Assembly (NCBI GenBank): GCA_026873275.1
Contig: JANTUC010000015.1
Coordinates: 496,001 to 560,000 of the forward strand
Direction of reading: 5' to 3'
Length of the DNA stretch: 64,000 bases
Source: Pseudopithomyces maydicus
Lineage: Eukaryota; Ascomycota; Dothideomycetes; Pleosporales; Didymosphaeriaceae
Positions 36,355-47,093 of this stretch are shown piece by piece. The stretch's first letter is position 1. Each line of letters opens with the position of its first letter. The position numbers and the translations under genes are program-made. The notes under the pieces are model-generated. The model was not told where the DNA came from and made no database searches. It saw nothing but the letters and a program-made list of their open reading frames with translations.

Positions 36355-37311
36355 CTACCCCAGCTGTTGTCCAGTCAGACCCGGAAATGTTATCTTCAAC
36401 AGATTTTTTGTTTCAATTTCCTCGCGCATCTGCAACAGCTCATCAACATCCCAATTACACGCGACTAAGCGATTCTGAAGAAAATCCGCCTCGCGCGTCA
36501 TAGCCAACCACACACAGAAAGCACCTGGTAACTCTGCTCATTGTTAGAACGTACACCACAGTTATGAGTATCAAGAACACCTACCCGGTTCCTCAAAAGT
36601 CGGTATCCCGTTTTCCCTCGCCATATCCGTTTCAACTCTACCAGGATGAATAGAGAAAGCGCGAATCTTGCCGCCCGACTCCGCCGCGAGGTACTGCGTC
36701 ATGTTGAAGGCCGCCAACTTCGTAGCGACGTAGTTTGACCATGTGGGGAAGGTCGGCATGATCAGTCCCACGCTGGAGACGTTGATGAAAGTTGCTGGCG
36801 CGGTTGTATCGCGGTTGAGACTAGCCTTCGCGAAAGCTTGCATCAGGACCAACGAACCCTTGACATTCGTCTCAAATGCATTCCAGTAATCTTCGAGGTT
36901 CGAGGATTCAAGGGTGCCTAGATGCAGTACTGCAGCGTTGTTTACCACGACGTCGATTGTACCGAATTCGTCGGTTACGATCTTGAAGACATGCGAGATG
37001 GTTTCGGCGTTGGCTATGTCGGATACGAATCTGCGTATGATGGTCGTGGACCCTGTGCTTTGTGCAATTTCTAGTAACTCTTTCCCCGCGAGTTTGAGCG
37101 TGGCCTCTGTGCGACCGATGATTACGACGGCACGAGCTCCGGCTTTGGTGAAGGCTGTGGCGATGGCTTTTCCGATGCCTCGTCCGCCACCTGTGACCAG
37201 AACGACTTTGCCTTTGGGAGAAAGAGCGGCGTTTGTCGGATCTATGCTTGGGTAGACGGAGGAGTGGAAGGTCTTGGTGAAGACCGGGAAGTCGCTGGTT
37301 GGCATGGGCAT
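36355..37311 (-). CDS. Short-chain dehydrogenase/reductase (SDR)
   Basis: NAD(P)-dependent classical SDR. Exons (minus) are 37311-36585 and 36524-36355, giving 298 residues. The cofactor motif TGGGRGIG, the structural NNAAV, the catalytic Ser in INVSSVG, and YVATK (Tyr-x-x-x-Lys) are all present. Exon 2 supplies GAFCVWLAMTREADFLQNRL and NWDVDELLQMREEIE, as in a fungal SDR subgroup. It is a paralogue of the SDR at 45852, sharing the FTKTFHSSVYPSI/FTESFHKTPYPTI N-terminal motif and a near-identical phase-1 intron site. Substrate unknown. Confidence 0.92.
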
Positions 37312-37972
37312 GATGAAGAGGTTGCGGTGGAGTGGAATGAGCTGTTGAAAGAATCCGATGGTGATGATTGATTGTTCTTGAGTCTCCCCATCACCTTTTA
37401 TATTTGTCCTGTTGCAAAGCCATGTCTATTCAACGAGCAAGCAATACAAGGCTTATGACCCTCAAGGTGGCTTACCTTGCACGGACGCGTCCTGCGAATA
37501 TCCAAGGTGGCGCGCATAGTTGTACAATGTCATTATAATCAGACTAACTGCAAACACCTCACGGAATTTTGCTTCCGATACTACACATCAATTATTTCCT
37601 CAAGGTAACCCCATTGTCTCGACAAAGCAAGCCAATCAAAAGATGACAGGAAATCCCCAGAAAGCCCAATTTTCAACTCATCCATATAGCGCATTGTCAC
37701 ATCTAGCATTAGAAGTCTCAATGATATAGCCAATGTAGTTATCGTGCGCTGTAAAATCCGAGGTGCATACCAACTGGAAAGGGGAAGCAAAGGATTCACA
37801 CCATCCTCGACATGGTTAGCGAACATATGGCTTACCACTAAAAGCCCACGACGCGACTGGCTTACGCTGAGCCATCGCCTTTCGCCTGCGTCTATCGGGG
37901 CACGATAGTACCTAGAGTACAATTGAATTGGCGTGCAGGTTTCTCAAGTCACGAGTTGTAGAATCCGAAACT
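37312..37972. promoter_or_regulatory. Divergent promoter region, SDR / bZIP factor
   Basis: About 660 bases between head-to-head genes. I saw no specific motif beyond ordinary AT-rich promoter sequence. Confidence 0.45.
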
Positions 37973-39021
37973 ATGTCAAGTACATCAGAAACCCGACGGG
38001 TCGGCGGCGTGAGAAAGCGTAAGCTCACGGAGGATCGGCGCAAACAGAATCGTGAAGCGCAGCGTCGTTATAGTGGGTGCTGTTCCATGCATAGATGTTC
38101 CTAGTTTGGCTGACCTTGCTTGAAGGGGAGCGAAGGAAGAATGCGGGTAATCCAGTGGAGCACGCAACCGACTACGGAGACACCAGGGGCTTACTGCACG
38201 GAGAAGATGCTTTGGCCAGACAACAACTTACCTGCGCATCTCCCGGACCCAACTTAAATTTTACCGACTTTCTCCTCCAACCGTTCGACGATGATATACT
38301 AGGTGGATCAACCCTCTTTAACGAGATGCTTATCGGAGATCCACCTACATTTCCCCCCAGCCCCTCCCCTCCCCTCCCTTCCCCCTACAAAAACCACCTC
38401 TCCATCCAAAAACTAAGCTTCTACGCCGCCCGCATCCAGAATGCCCTCTACCTCGGCCTCCCCTCCTTTCTCGCCCAGAAAGAAGACGACATCTCCCCCT
38501 GGTACTGGCACACGCAATTCTCGCTCCTCATCACGCGCGACGCGCTCCCTCGCCCTCACCCCTTCCCTCCCCTCCTCCACCTCTCCACCCTACAAATTCG
38601 CCGTCCAGCGCCCCGTCCGCCGCACACCCTGCTTCACCATGTCCTCAACCATCATCCCGGACCTGACACCCACACCCCTCCAGCGCACCCACCCCCACGG
38701 CATGTTCCTCGATATGATCCCCTTCCCCGTGTTCCGAGACCGCGCGATAACGCTGCTGGCGATGGACCCCCTGCGTTCGACGAGGCGGAGTTGAAGAGGG
38801 ATGTGGAGAATGAGGGATTGGTGGTTTGGGGCGTGGGGCATGGGTCGGCGAAGAGGACGGCGTCGCTGGTGAGGGATAGAAGGAATTGGGAGTGTACGGT
38901 GTGGTTTTATGAGAAGTGGAGGCTTTTGGTGGAGGGGTCGGGGTTGGAGGAGCAAAGTCGGTGGTGGAGGGTTATGAGGGGGAAGAGGATGGGAGTGAGG
39001 ATGAGGGTGAATGAGGGATGA
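37973..39021 (+). CDS. bZIP transcription factor with DUF3425-type C-terminal region (apparent frameshifts)
   Basis: Exon 1 (37973-38072) encodes a basic region, RRKQNREAQRRYR, with the bZIP N-x7-R pattern completed across the intron (38073-38125). Exon 2 continues with RERRKNAGN. The C-terminal region has the hallmark of fungal DUF3425 proteins: LTPTPLQRTHPHGMFLDMIP, then PVFRDRAITLLAM, then AFDEAELKRDVENEGLVVWG. These parts lie in different frames. The reading moves from frame 1 to frame 2 somewhere in the C-rich 38545-38590, and back to frame 1 at a run of five C (38767-38771). The long uninterrupted frame through this region is therefore misleading between about 38550 and 38770. The second shift is one missing base; the first is two missing or one extra. 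A true pseudogene is less likely but possible. A classical leucine heptad is not obvious. Confidence 0.75.
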
Positions 39022-39774
39022 TACTTTTGGTGAGTTTTTACATGTAAGGCGTCTCTCTGATATGTTTGGGTATAGTGTAGGAGTAGACCTTTTGTTGGTA
39101 GTGTGTCGGTATGACTGTGTTGAATTTAGTGACTCCGTTGCAGTTAGATATCATTCATAAGCGTTGTCATATGTTCGACAGAGAGTATGACTGTTGTGGG
39201 AAGTTTGATGTTTCAGCTGCGACTTTGGCTCACAGGAGGTCCTACGACGATGAAGAAAGGCAGGAAATCTTGGCCGGTGGGAAGGTCGCTCATCCCTCTG
39301 AGCCGCCGTTATATAAATTCACATTTTATCATGTCCCAGTGTTGACGGATTGGTGCTGGTTGTGAATGAAATGTTGGCTGGGCTTCACGATTGCTTTACT
39401 GTTATTGGCTTTTTGGTGTCTGGTTTTTGGTTATTTTTTCTTTTGCTCCTCTTTCCTGTATCATAGTCACCCATTAATAATGATATTCTGTGGAAACGAA
39501 CGTTGCTCAAGCTGTTGGGGAGAATGTGCGAACGTGACTGGTTCCAGTCGGGTTGGGCGACGTGCATGGATGTGGAGGTGCGGGAGAGCCGTTGAGGCAC
39601 GATTATGTCATGCTTGGCGGGGAAGTGACGCCTGCTTGATCACACTGCACGAGCACAGCCCTGGAGCCTACCGAGCGCTCAAGCCCCGTTGCCCGCGACG
39701 CAACTTTACAACCTCGCCACCACGCACCCTTCATCAACCGTTATCGCCAGAGCAGCCCGGCGGACGTAATCGAC
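39022..39774. other. Intergenic region
   Basis: About 750 bases between the bZIP and Bax-inhibitor genes, both on the plus strand. No credible gene. The right third should hold the promoter and 5' UTR of the downstream gene. Confidence 0.45.
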
Positions 39775-40650
39775 ATGGCTGGACCCAAGTACACCAACGT
39801 GCCGCAGCGAGACTCGCTCGACGAGCCCTCGTATGCGCAAGCGCCACCGAGCTACCAGGAATCCGACCCAACCCGCGAGGCGCTGATTTCGGGGGTTCCC
39901 AGGAGCGAGGACGACAACTTGCCCGATGATTTCAAGTTTGGAGGCGTCGTGGCCGAGGCGACGCTGGACATTCGCATGGCTTTCATCCGCAAGGTGTATG
40001 CTATCTTGTAAGTCGGATGCGCCCCAGACTTGTTGTTTGCAAGCTGACAGGACAGGACTGTTCAACTTCTCGGTACAGCGCTTCTCGGCGGACTCTCGAT
40101 GATGTCTGCATCGTACAAGACGTGGATCCAGACGCACCAGTGGCCCATGTGGGTGTCGCTCATCGGCGCCTTTGTCTTCCTGGGCCTCACATTCTGGAAG
40201 CGCAAATCGTATCCCACCAACCTCCTGTTCCTCGCCGGGTTCACTGCCATGGAGGCCTACTCTATCTCGGTCGTCATCGCCTTCACGGATAGCAACATTG
40301 TGCTGCAGGCGGTCATTTTCACACTGGGCATCTTCGTGGCGTTGAGCCTGTTTGCGTGCCAGACCAAGTACGACTTTACGAGCTGGATGCCGTACCTCTT
40401 CGGAGCGCTGTGGGTGTTGATTCTGTTCGGCTTCATGTCGGCCTTCTTCCCCAAGACGTCGACCATGGAGCTCGGCTACGGAGTGGTCGCCGCGTTGATC
40501 TTCTCCGGCTACATCCTGGTGGACACGCAGCTGATCATGCGCCACTACCACGTCGAGGAGGAGATCGCGGCGGCCATCTCGCTGTACCTGGACATCATCA
40601 ACCTCTTCCTTGCCATCCTCAGGATCCTGAACTCGCAGAACAACAACTAG
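39775..40650 (+). CDS. Bax inhibitor-1 / TMBIM (LFG, Bxi1-like) membrane protein
   Basis: ER, Golgi or vacuole-membrane protein of the TMBIM family, which modulates Ca2+ leak and stress-induced cell death. Exons are 39775-40007 and 40056-40650, giving 275 residues. A Pro/Tyr-rich cytosolic N-terminus (YAQAPPSYQESDP) leads to RMAFIRKVYAILTVQLLGT, then six or seven hydrophobic helices. The family signature near the end is intact: GYGVVAALIFSGYILVDTQL, with HYHVEEEIAAAISLYLDIIN and FLAILRILN. The acidic pair thought to gate Ca2+ in bacterial homologues would be the two Asp in DTQL and LDII. Confidence 0.94.
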
Positions 40651-41934
40651 GGAGGGTGGATTAGAACAGGGATAGGGAGAAAGACAGGGCAAGGGACAGG
40701 GTATATGGGATGAAAGCGCTGTATTGTAGGGATAGAAACAGGGACAACCGGGTCAGGGAGCACACAATTGAGGGCCTGGAGCGAGTGCGTCGGATTGGCT
40801 GTGGGTGGCATGGATTCGGACTAGGTTGGGTTCTTGGATATTTCCATTGTGCAGCTATTTCCTCCTAGTATGTAATGGCATCTTCTCCTTCGGGTATGTT
40901 ATCGCTGCGACATGCATGGATCTCGTGAGGGGTGCGGACTAGGCTGAAGCCTTGGGTATATCTCTCTTTGTGCATCTCCATCTCCTGGCAATGGCAAGCG
41001 TTCTCTCCTTCGGGTGTGGTACTGGTGATAGTCCTGCACGGACTGCATAGTTCACTGCTGTCTTGCTCTCAAGCAGGGCCATGTCCGTGGTCACTGGCGG
41101 CACTGCAGACGGCCACAAGGCGGGGCACTGTGGGAGCGGGCCCCTGTGGTTAGCACATGGTGGAGACGATTGGCTCTACAGTAGGCGGTGGACCCTTGCC
41201 GTCTCTTGGCAGGGATCAGCAAAACAGCTGTCGACCGTCGAGGTTTTGCGCTCAGGCCACGGGTAGCTCCGCCCAGCAGAGAGGCTCCGCTGGGGGCACG
41301 GCATCTCCTGTCTGGCCTCTGGACTGACAGCTCGTTCAATCGTTCAATCGTTTGTTTACATCGTGACTGACTGACCGGCACTGCCCACGCCTGCGTGCCT
41401 CTGTCTCCCCCATCCACCCGCCCACACTCGTTCTCCAGCCTGTGTTGCGCGCGCCCCCTCCCCCGCTGCCATCCTGCGGACAAATTGCGACGTGGACCCG
41501 TGCGAATACTCGGCGCGCCGTCTGTACCATTGACCAAGTAATTGGCTGAAGCCGACGGCCGACCCTCTGCTTGCTGATCTGAGTGCGCCCGTCTGCTCAC
41601 CTCAAGACGACGCAAAAGGAGGTGCGATCCGCGCATTCGCCCTGCATTCACCGCTCATCCACCCCCCGTCGCCGTCGCCCATTCACGCCCCCGCCAAACC
41701 ACCACCGAACCCTCAGTGCTCCCACGCACCACCCACACCATTAGCGCCCCGCCGTCCATGTTTGCGCATTCTTAGCAACGGAAACCAATACACCGACGCT
41801 CGCTACCTGAATCCATCCGCCGTCGACGTAGATGCTGTCAGCTTGACCATATACCCACCCGCTCCACGACACACCAAAATTCCGCGAGACGCACAACACC
41901 TACACACGCACAATCACATACACACGCACACAGC
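40651..41934. other. Intergenic region and long leader of the ceramide synthase gene
   Basis: About 1.3 kb without a credible gene. The last 200 bases before the ceramide synthase ATG are rich in CA and CAC units (for example around 41895-41932), which looks like a 5' UTR. Frames on the minus strand (41091-41651) have no domain. Confidence 0.45.
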
Positions 41935-43550
41935 ATGATAAGCTGCCGCAGCTCTGAGACGGGCGGCCTGGGCAGGCACGCCGAGCTTGCGTATGCCAAA
42001 GACGACAAAGCTGCCCGCGCAAATGGCGTTCACAAACCCTACAAGAGGGCGAAACCACGCACCGAAAACGATGGCCTATTCACCTATCTGTGCATGCAGC
42101 TCTGCGAGCACCAAATTGGTATGTCCGCTCCCAGCGAAAGAAACCCTCTCTGACCCTAGTTCACAGGCATAGCTGTTAACCTCCTGTCGCTCCTGTTCCT
42201 GACCCACGTCTTCTTCCCCCGCGCCCGCCAGCACACGCGCCCCTTCTTCCACCTCTCCTACTACAACTCCGCCGCCGACAGATATGGCTGCGGCACCGAC
42301 GACCTCTACTACGTCGCCCTGTGGCTGGTCATTTTTGTCGGCCTGCGCGTCGCAGTCATGGACTACATCCTGGCGCCATTGGCCAGGCGCGGTGGCATCA
42401 AGACGAAGAAGGGCCTTGTCAGATTCCAGGAACAGGCCTGGCTGGTCTGCTACTGCGTTTGCTCGTGGTCACTTGGCATGGTGCGTTGACCGCTATGCGC
42501 TTCTCACCAGCATGCTGACTCTACCGCAGTACATCATCTGGAACTCGGACTATTTCTTCAACTTGCACGGCATGTGGAAAGGCTGGCCATTCCGCGAGAT
42601 TACCGGTCTGTCCAAGTTCTACTACCTCGCGCAATGGGCCTTCTGGATTGCCCAGATCCTGGTCGTGAACATCGAGGAGAAGAGGAAAGACTATGCTGAG
42701 ATGTTCACCCACCACATCTTCACCATCGCCCTGCTTTTCCTCTCCTACGGCTACTACCACACCCGTGTTGGCATTGTCATCCTCTGCACCATGGATCTGG
42801 TCGATATCGTACTTCCGGTGAGTTCCCCTTTGGAGCGTTTTTTGGCCCATCATATGCTGACACACTTGCTAGACTGCAAAGTTGCTCAAGTACCTCGGTT
42901 ACGCCAAGACCTGCGACATTTTCTTCGGCATGTTCGTCGTCGTCTGGCTCTTCACCCGCCAGATATTCTTTCCCATGGTCATCTACTCGGTCTACGCCCA
43001 TTCGCCCATCGATATGGAACCCGGCTGCTACTTCTATGACGGTACCATGGTCCCTGCTACCTCTTCATCCGAGTACGATGCCCTGGGTGGCAACGTCGTC
43101 TGGTCCAACCTCGTAAAGGCCTATACCGACCGCGAAGGTCCAGTGTGCTGGAACCCTACCATTCGCTACAGTTTCCTCGGGTTATTGCTAAGTCTCCAGG
43201 CTATCATTTTCCTCTGGTTTTTCATGATCGTAAGGGTTGTCGTGAATGTTGTTAGGGGAAACGCAGCAGATGACGTAAGGTCCGATGACGAGGGAGAGGA
43301 TGAGCAGACCGAGGAGATGGACAACGTCAAGACCGGCTACGAGGCCCAGCATGTATCGGCCGCGCCCTTGGAGCAGGAAGTTGGCGTGGAGTCGCTCAAC
43401 TTCACGTCGAGAAAGAGCAATGTTGCCGGCTCTTCTTCCGTGCGGAGGAGTAAAACGCAGAGAACAACGAGGACGAGCGGAATCAGCATACCTGGGCATG
43501 GAGACCATAAGGAGCTCCTCGGCAGGATCGGCTGCGACAAGCCGAGCTGA
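41935..43550 (+). CDS. Ceramide synthase (sphingosine N-acyltransferase, LAG1/LAC1 family)
   Basis: ER enzyme that N-acylates sphingoid bases with acyl-CoA. Exons are 41935-42118, 42167-42480, 42530-42817 and 42873-43550, giving 487 residues. The TLC domain carries the Lag1 motif with the catalytic double histidine, MFTHHIFTIALLF, followed by HTRVGIVILCTMDLVDIVLP and AKLLKYLGY. Upstream are WNSDYFFNLHGMWKGWPFRE and YYLAQWAFWIAQILVVNIEE, as in other fungal members. An acidic tail (DDEGEDEQTEEMD) follows the last helix, near possible CK2 sites that in yeast control this enzyme. Confidence 0.94.
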
Positions 43551-43968
43551 GTCCGCCCTCCTCTGCTTCTTTTTCTTGGTTCTCCCTATTTGTCTGCCTT
43601 GTGTTCCTTGTCTTGGCGACTGAGCGTAAATGCTTGTATGTGCGTGCGGGATGGCGAAAAAAAGCGTTATTTCAGCTTCTGGGCCGTGTATGTGATTTCG
43701 GGCGTTCTGGGACGGAGAGACGGGATGGAGAAAGGATGAAGGACGAAGGACGACGGAAGGCCCGCGGCGTGCATACCCTAGAGGATAGATGTGTAATTCC
43801 CAATATCTACTGTTCGTTCGATGGGGCGAGTACGTCGTCACGAGCGAGCTCGTAGCAAGCAAGCACGCATGGCCAATCAGTCAATCACCCGTGTATGTGT
43901 ATGGGGGCATACGATAACGTCCCTCGATTCCATTTTCTCCTTCGACTTCGCGGTCAATCTCGACCCGA
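43551..43968. other. Convergent intergenic region
   Basis: This is the gap between the ceramide synthase and cupin genes, which end towards each other. No gene was seen. Confidence 0.5.
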
Positions 43969-44851
43969 TCACCTCACCTTCCTCTGCGTCATCCCCCCAT
44001 CATAATACTCCCCATACGACTCCTTACACCCCAACACCCACCCCCCAAACCACTTCCCCACAACCAACCCCAACACCCACGACACCGGCCTCGCAATCCA
44101 CCCCGGCCCCCCCAACGCGAGGCTAATCTCAGCAGAATGCAAGAACAGCAGCAACTGCGGCACGCTCGGCTTGACCCCCTGCGCCTCGCAGTCGTCCAGG
44201 TAGCAGTACAGGTTGCGGAAGAAGCGCTCGCTGCCGCCGAGCTCTTCCTCGAGGGAGGCGGAGGTGGCCCGGGGCGAGGTGCGCAGCTCGATCTCGATGG
44301 TGCAGGGGGTGGGGCAGGTCGGATCGGCCTTGAAGGTGTGGCGCGCGCGTGGGGGGATGGTGATGGGTTGGGGGGACGAGGGGGTTACGGGGATGGTGAG
44401 GCCTTCGAGGGTGAAGATGAAGCGGCTGTGGGGGTGGAAGGTTCTAGTTAGCGGGGGCGTGTCTTGGGAGGGAGGGAAGGAAGGAGGGAGGGGGAAGGAA
44501 GGGCGGAAGGAAGGAAGGATACGATGACGATGATGACGATGGATACATATACATGTATCTATGTACGCCACGCAGATACATAGATACACATATGTATTCA
44601 TGTCCCCTACACACTTACCCCTGCGTCACAGTAAAATACTCCTCCTGATACCAATGCCAGTGCGGCGGGGGAATCAGCGGGTTCTGATCATCTGGGAGGT
44701 GCTTGTATGCGTCTGGCTTGTGAAAGACTTGCACTTCGCGGACGCTGCGGCGGGATTTGGGGACGAGCCAGGTGGTGGTGCGGGCGCCGTTGTGGAGGGT
44801 GAGTTGTTTGTTTTGGGCGGAGGGGGTGCGTTGGGGTTGGGAAGGGGACAT
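43969..44851 (-). CDS. Cupin-fold protein of unknown substrate
   Basis: Exons (minus) are 44851-44619 and 44425-43969, giving 229 residues. A cupin barrel is suggested by PPHWHWYQEEYFTVTQGRFI (metal-ligand His-x-His with a following Glu, then the G-x-F strand) and by PITIPPRARHTFKADP as the second motif with a His. The splice rebuilds VTQGRFIFTLEGL. The C-terminal part has hydrophobic helices (around GWIARPVSWVLGLVVGKWFG), as in fungal cupin proteins of unknown role. The 193-base intron is the longest in the window and contains a purine-rich microsatellite. I cannot say whether it is an enzyme. Confidence 0.8.
44466..44520. repeat. GGAA/GGGA microsatellite within the cupin intron
   Basis: A run of GGGA, GGAA and GAAGG units on the plus strand (TTCC/TCCC on the coding strand). 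It is followed by GATGAC repeats (about 44520-44540) and then TACATA-type units. It lies between the donor (44618) and acceptor (44426) and probably explains the unusual intron length. Confidence 0.8.
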
Positions 44852-45851
44852 GGTAGATATTTGGGGTATGAGGGGGAAGGGTGGAAGGGAGGGGGTGGTG
44901 ATGATGATGTACTTTTTCTTTGTTGTTTTCGGGAGGAATGAAGGATCGAGTGGTAGCCGATAACGACAGATATATACAGAGTTGCAGTGATGGAATCTAC
45001 TCAGTGTCGAGTGTTCAACTTCTAACGATTCGGTTGGAAGGGTTGGTGTATGCGGGTTGGCGACATTGTACCAGAGGTGATTCGTTCACATGAGGTTGGA
45101 AAAATAGATAGGTGCTTAGCGGTGCTGCACATGCTGATGAAGCTAGGACGAGAATCCTGATTAGGCATGTGAAGGTAGCATGGCTGTGGAATGCTTCCTG
45201 TAAAGTAATAAGAAATAAATATACCATCGCATTAGCTAAGCATGAGCAGATGAGTGAGTACTCGTCCTGGACAATTCAACTGTAACACTTGCAATCCAGT
45301 TTCCTATAATTGCCTAGCATGGGCTCCTTACGACTCGTGGACTCATGTTTAAAAGAGACTTTATGTAGATATCATATCTAAGCCGTCCCTGTAGCTCACC
45401 TCTTCAACGCGAAGCGGATTTCTCGCAATTGTGAAATTACCTTTTACCTCTTTCGTTCCAACCCGCAGCATTCGGCCAGCTTCGGAATCTGCCGCCGCTC
45501 AGCCGTCCGTGAAGCACGCTTCGTCCGCTTAATGTCATACCAAGACTCGTAAATACGTATTTTTCCCGCAGATGATACTATGGCGCTTTTTGCGGACGTT
45601 TTCTTCGTAAGTGTCGATGCTGCATGCGACAAGTTGCCGTTGCGGGAAAAAGTGGGTCTCCCGCAACGCCTCCGCAGCTAACCACCCGCAACCCGCAGCC
45701 CGCGGACAGTGCCCAGCCAAAGCTGCCAAACATTGCGGACGTGATGATTTCTCACCTGAGAGAATTGTCTTGTATTTCGTCCGAAATGTCTCTATAAATT
45801 CATAGGAAGAATACAATCCGTCAGACAATATCCAAGACGCACTCACTGAAT
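44852..45851. promoter_or_regulatory. Divergent region, cupin / SDR
   Basis: About 1 kb between head-to-head genes. The part at 45460-45740 is GC-rich with several CCGCAAC/GCGGA repeats, unlike the AT-rich flanks, and may carry Zn2Cys6-type half sites (CGG). No gene was seen. Confidence 0.4.
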
Positions 45852-46816
45852 ATGACTACCCTAGAAGTAAACACTGGCACCTCTGCCTGGAATTTCACCG
45901 AATCTTTCCATAAGACTCCCTATCCTACCATCTCTCCCTCACGCTCCGAGTTATCTCAAACTGGGAAAACCGTTCTCATTACTGGCGGAAATGCAGGAAT
46001 TGGGTATGCCATCGCTGAAGCATTCCTGCAGGCGTCTGCCCGCAAGGTCATAATAACAGGACGGCGAAAAGAGGCCACAAAAGAAGCGGCTACTCATCTT
46101 GGAAGCCAATACCCCAATGCTGAAGCCATCGGGCTTGTTTGCGACATGTCCGACCCCAAATCCGTAGACGAGCTGTGGTCCTTGCTAGAAAAAGAGGGCA
46201 CCACAATCGACGTCCTAGTCCTCAACGCCGTCAAGGTCCCGAACACAAAGCCCCTCTTGGAAAATGGAATCGAGGCTACGTGGGAAGACTTCGATGCAAA
46301 CGTGAGGGCGCAGTTACAAATGGCCGTACGATTCAATGAACAGAGTGGAGAAACTGTTACCGGGCCGAGGGCACTCATCAACGTTTCGACCTTCGCTATT
46401 CATGATCATAAAATCTCTGGTAATAGACCGGCGTACGGTCTGACTAAGAGCGCTGCAGCTTTGGCGATGCAGCTCATTGCTCAAGACACTGCGCCAGAGA
46501 AGATGCAGGTAGTAAACTTCAACCCGGGTGGTGTCCTTACGCAGAGTGCGAAGGAAGCTGGTTTCACAGAGGAATCATATCCGTGGAATAGCCGTAAGTT
46601 AATTCGTCATAGAACTTGGTTGGGAAGAATACTAACAAAAATACAGCGGATCTCCCTGGTCAGTTTGCAGTGTGGCTTGCGTCTTCGGAGGCCTCGTTCT
46701 TACATGGACGTTTTGTTTGGACTGAATGGGATGTTGATGAGCTGAAGAGTGGGCCTATCAGAAAGAGGATCGACGAGGATCCTTATTTCTTGAAGGTCGG
46801 GGTTCGAGGCCTTTGA
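45852..46816 (+). CDS. Short-chain dehydrogenase/reductase (SDR), left member of the pentose/polyol block
   Basis: NAD(P)-dependent SDR of 303 residues. Exons are 45852-46593 and 46647-46816. The cofactor motif is TGGNAGIG, and the TGRR after strand 2 favours NADP. The NNAG-type motif has drifted to LNAVK; the catalytic Ser lies in INVSTFA and the Tyr/Lys in YGLTK. Exon 2 gives DLPGQFAVWLASSEASFLHG and WTEWDVDELK. It is a paralogue of the SDR at 36355-37311, which is complete in the same motifs. A role with the polyol genes to its right is inferred from position only. Confidence 0.9.
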
Positions 46817-47093
46817 GAACTGGGCAGAGGCTATGTTCTGCTGTGGAAGGGACTTGATTCGGGGAATTACGGGGATTTTCGTAGCTTCACGACACTTTTG
46901 GCTTGGAATCGAACGAGATGGTGTCGGAATAGAATCTAGTCAGGATTACTAATGCACCCGCATACAAAGACTGATCATGAGACATGCAAACACCACCCCA
47001 CCATTTCTCAAGAACTTCAGATCTTCGCAGAGTAGTAGTGTCCAATTTCTTGTATCATAATTTGTTTATTTGTGACCGTGGTGGGTCCGCATA

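Noticed and set aside
38095..39021. Single 308-codon frame taken as the whole bZIP exon
   Set aside because: The conserved DUF3425-type segment is in another frame between about 38550 and 38770, so the single frame is chimeric.
43188..43862. Minus-strand frame of 224 codons
   Set aside because: Lies across the ceramide synthase last exon and its 3' flank; no domain.
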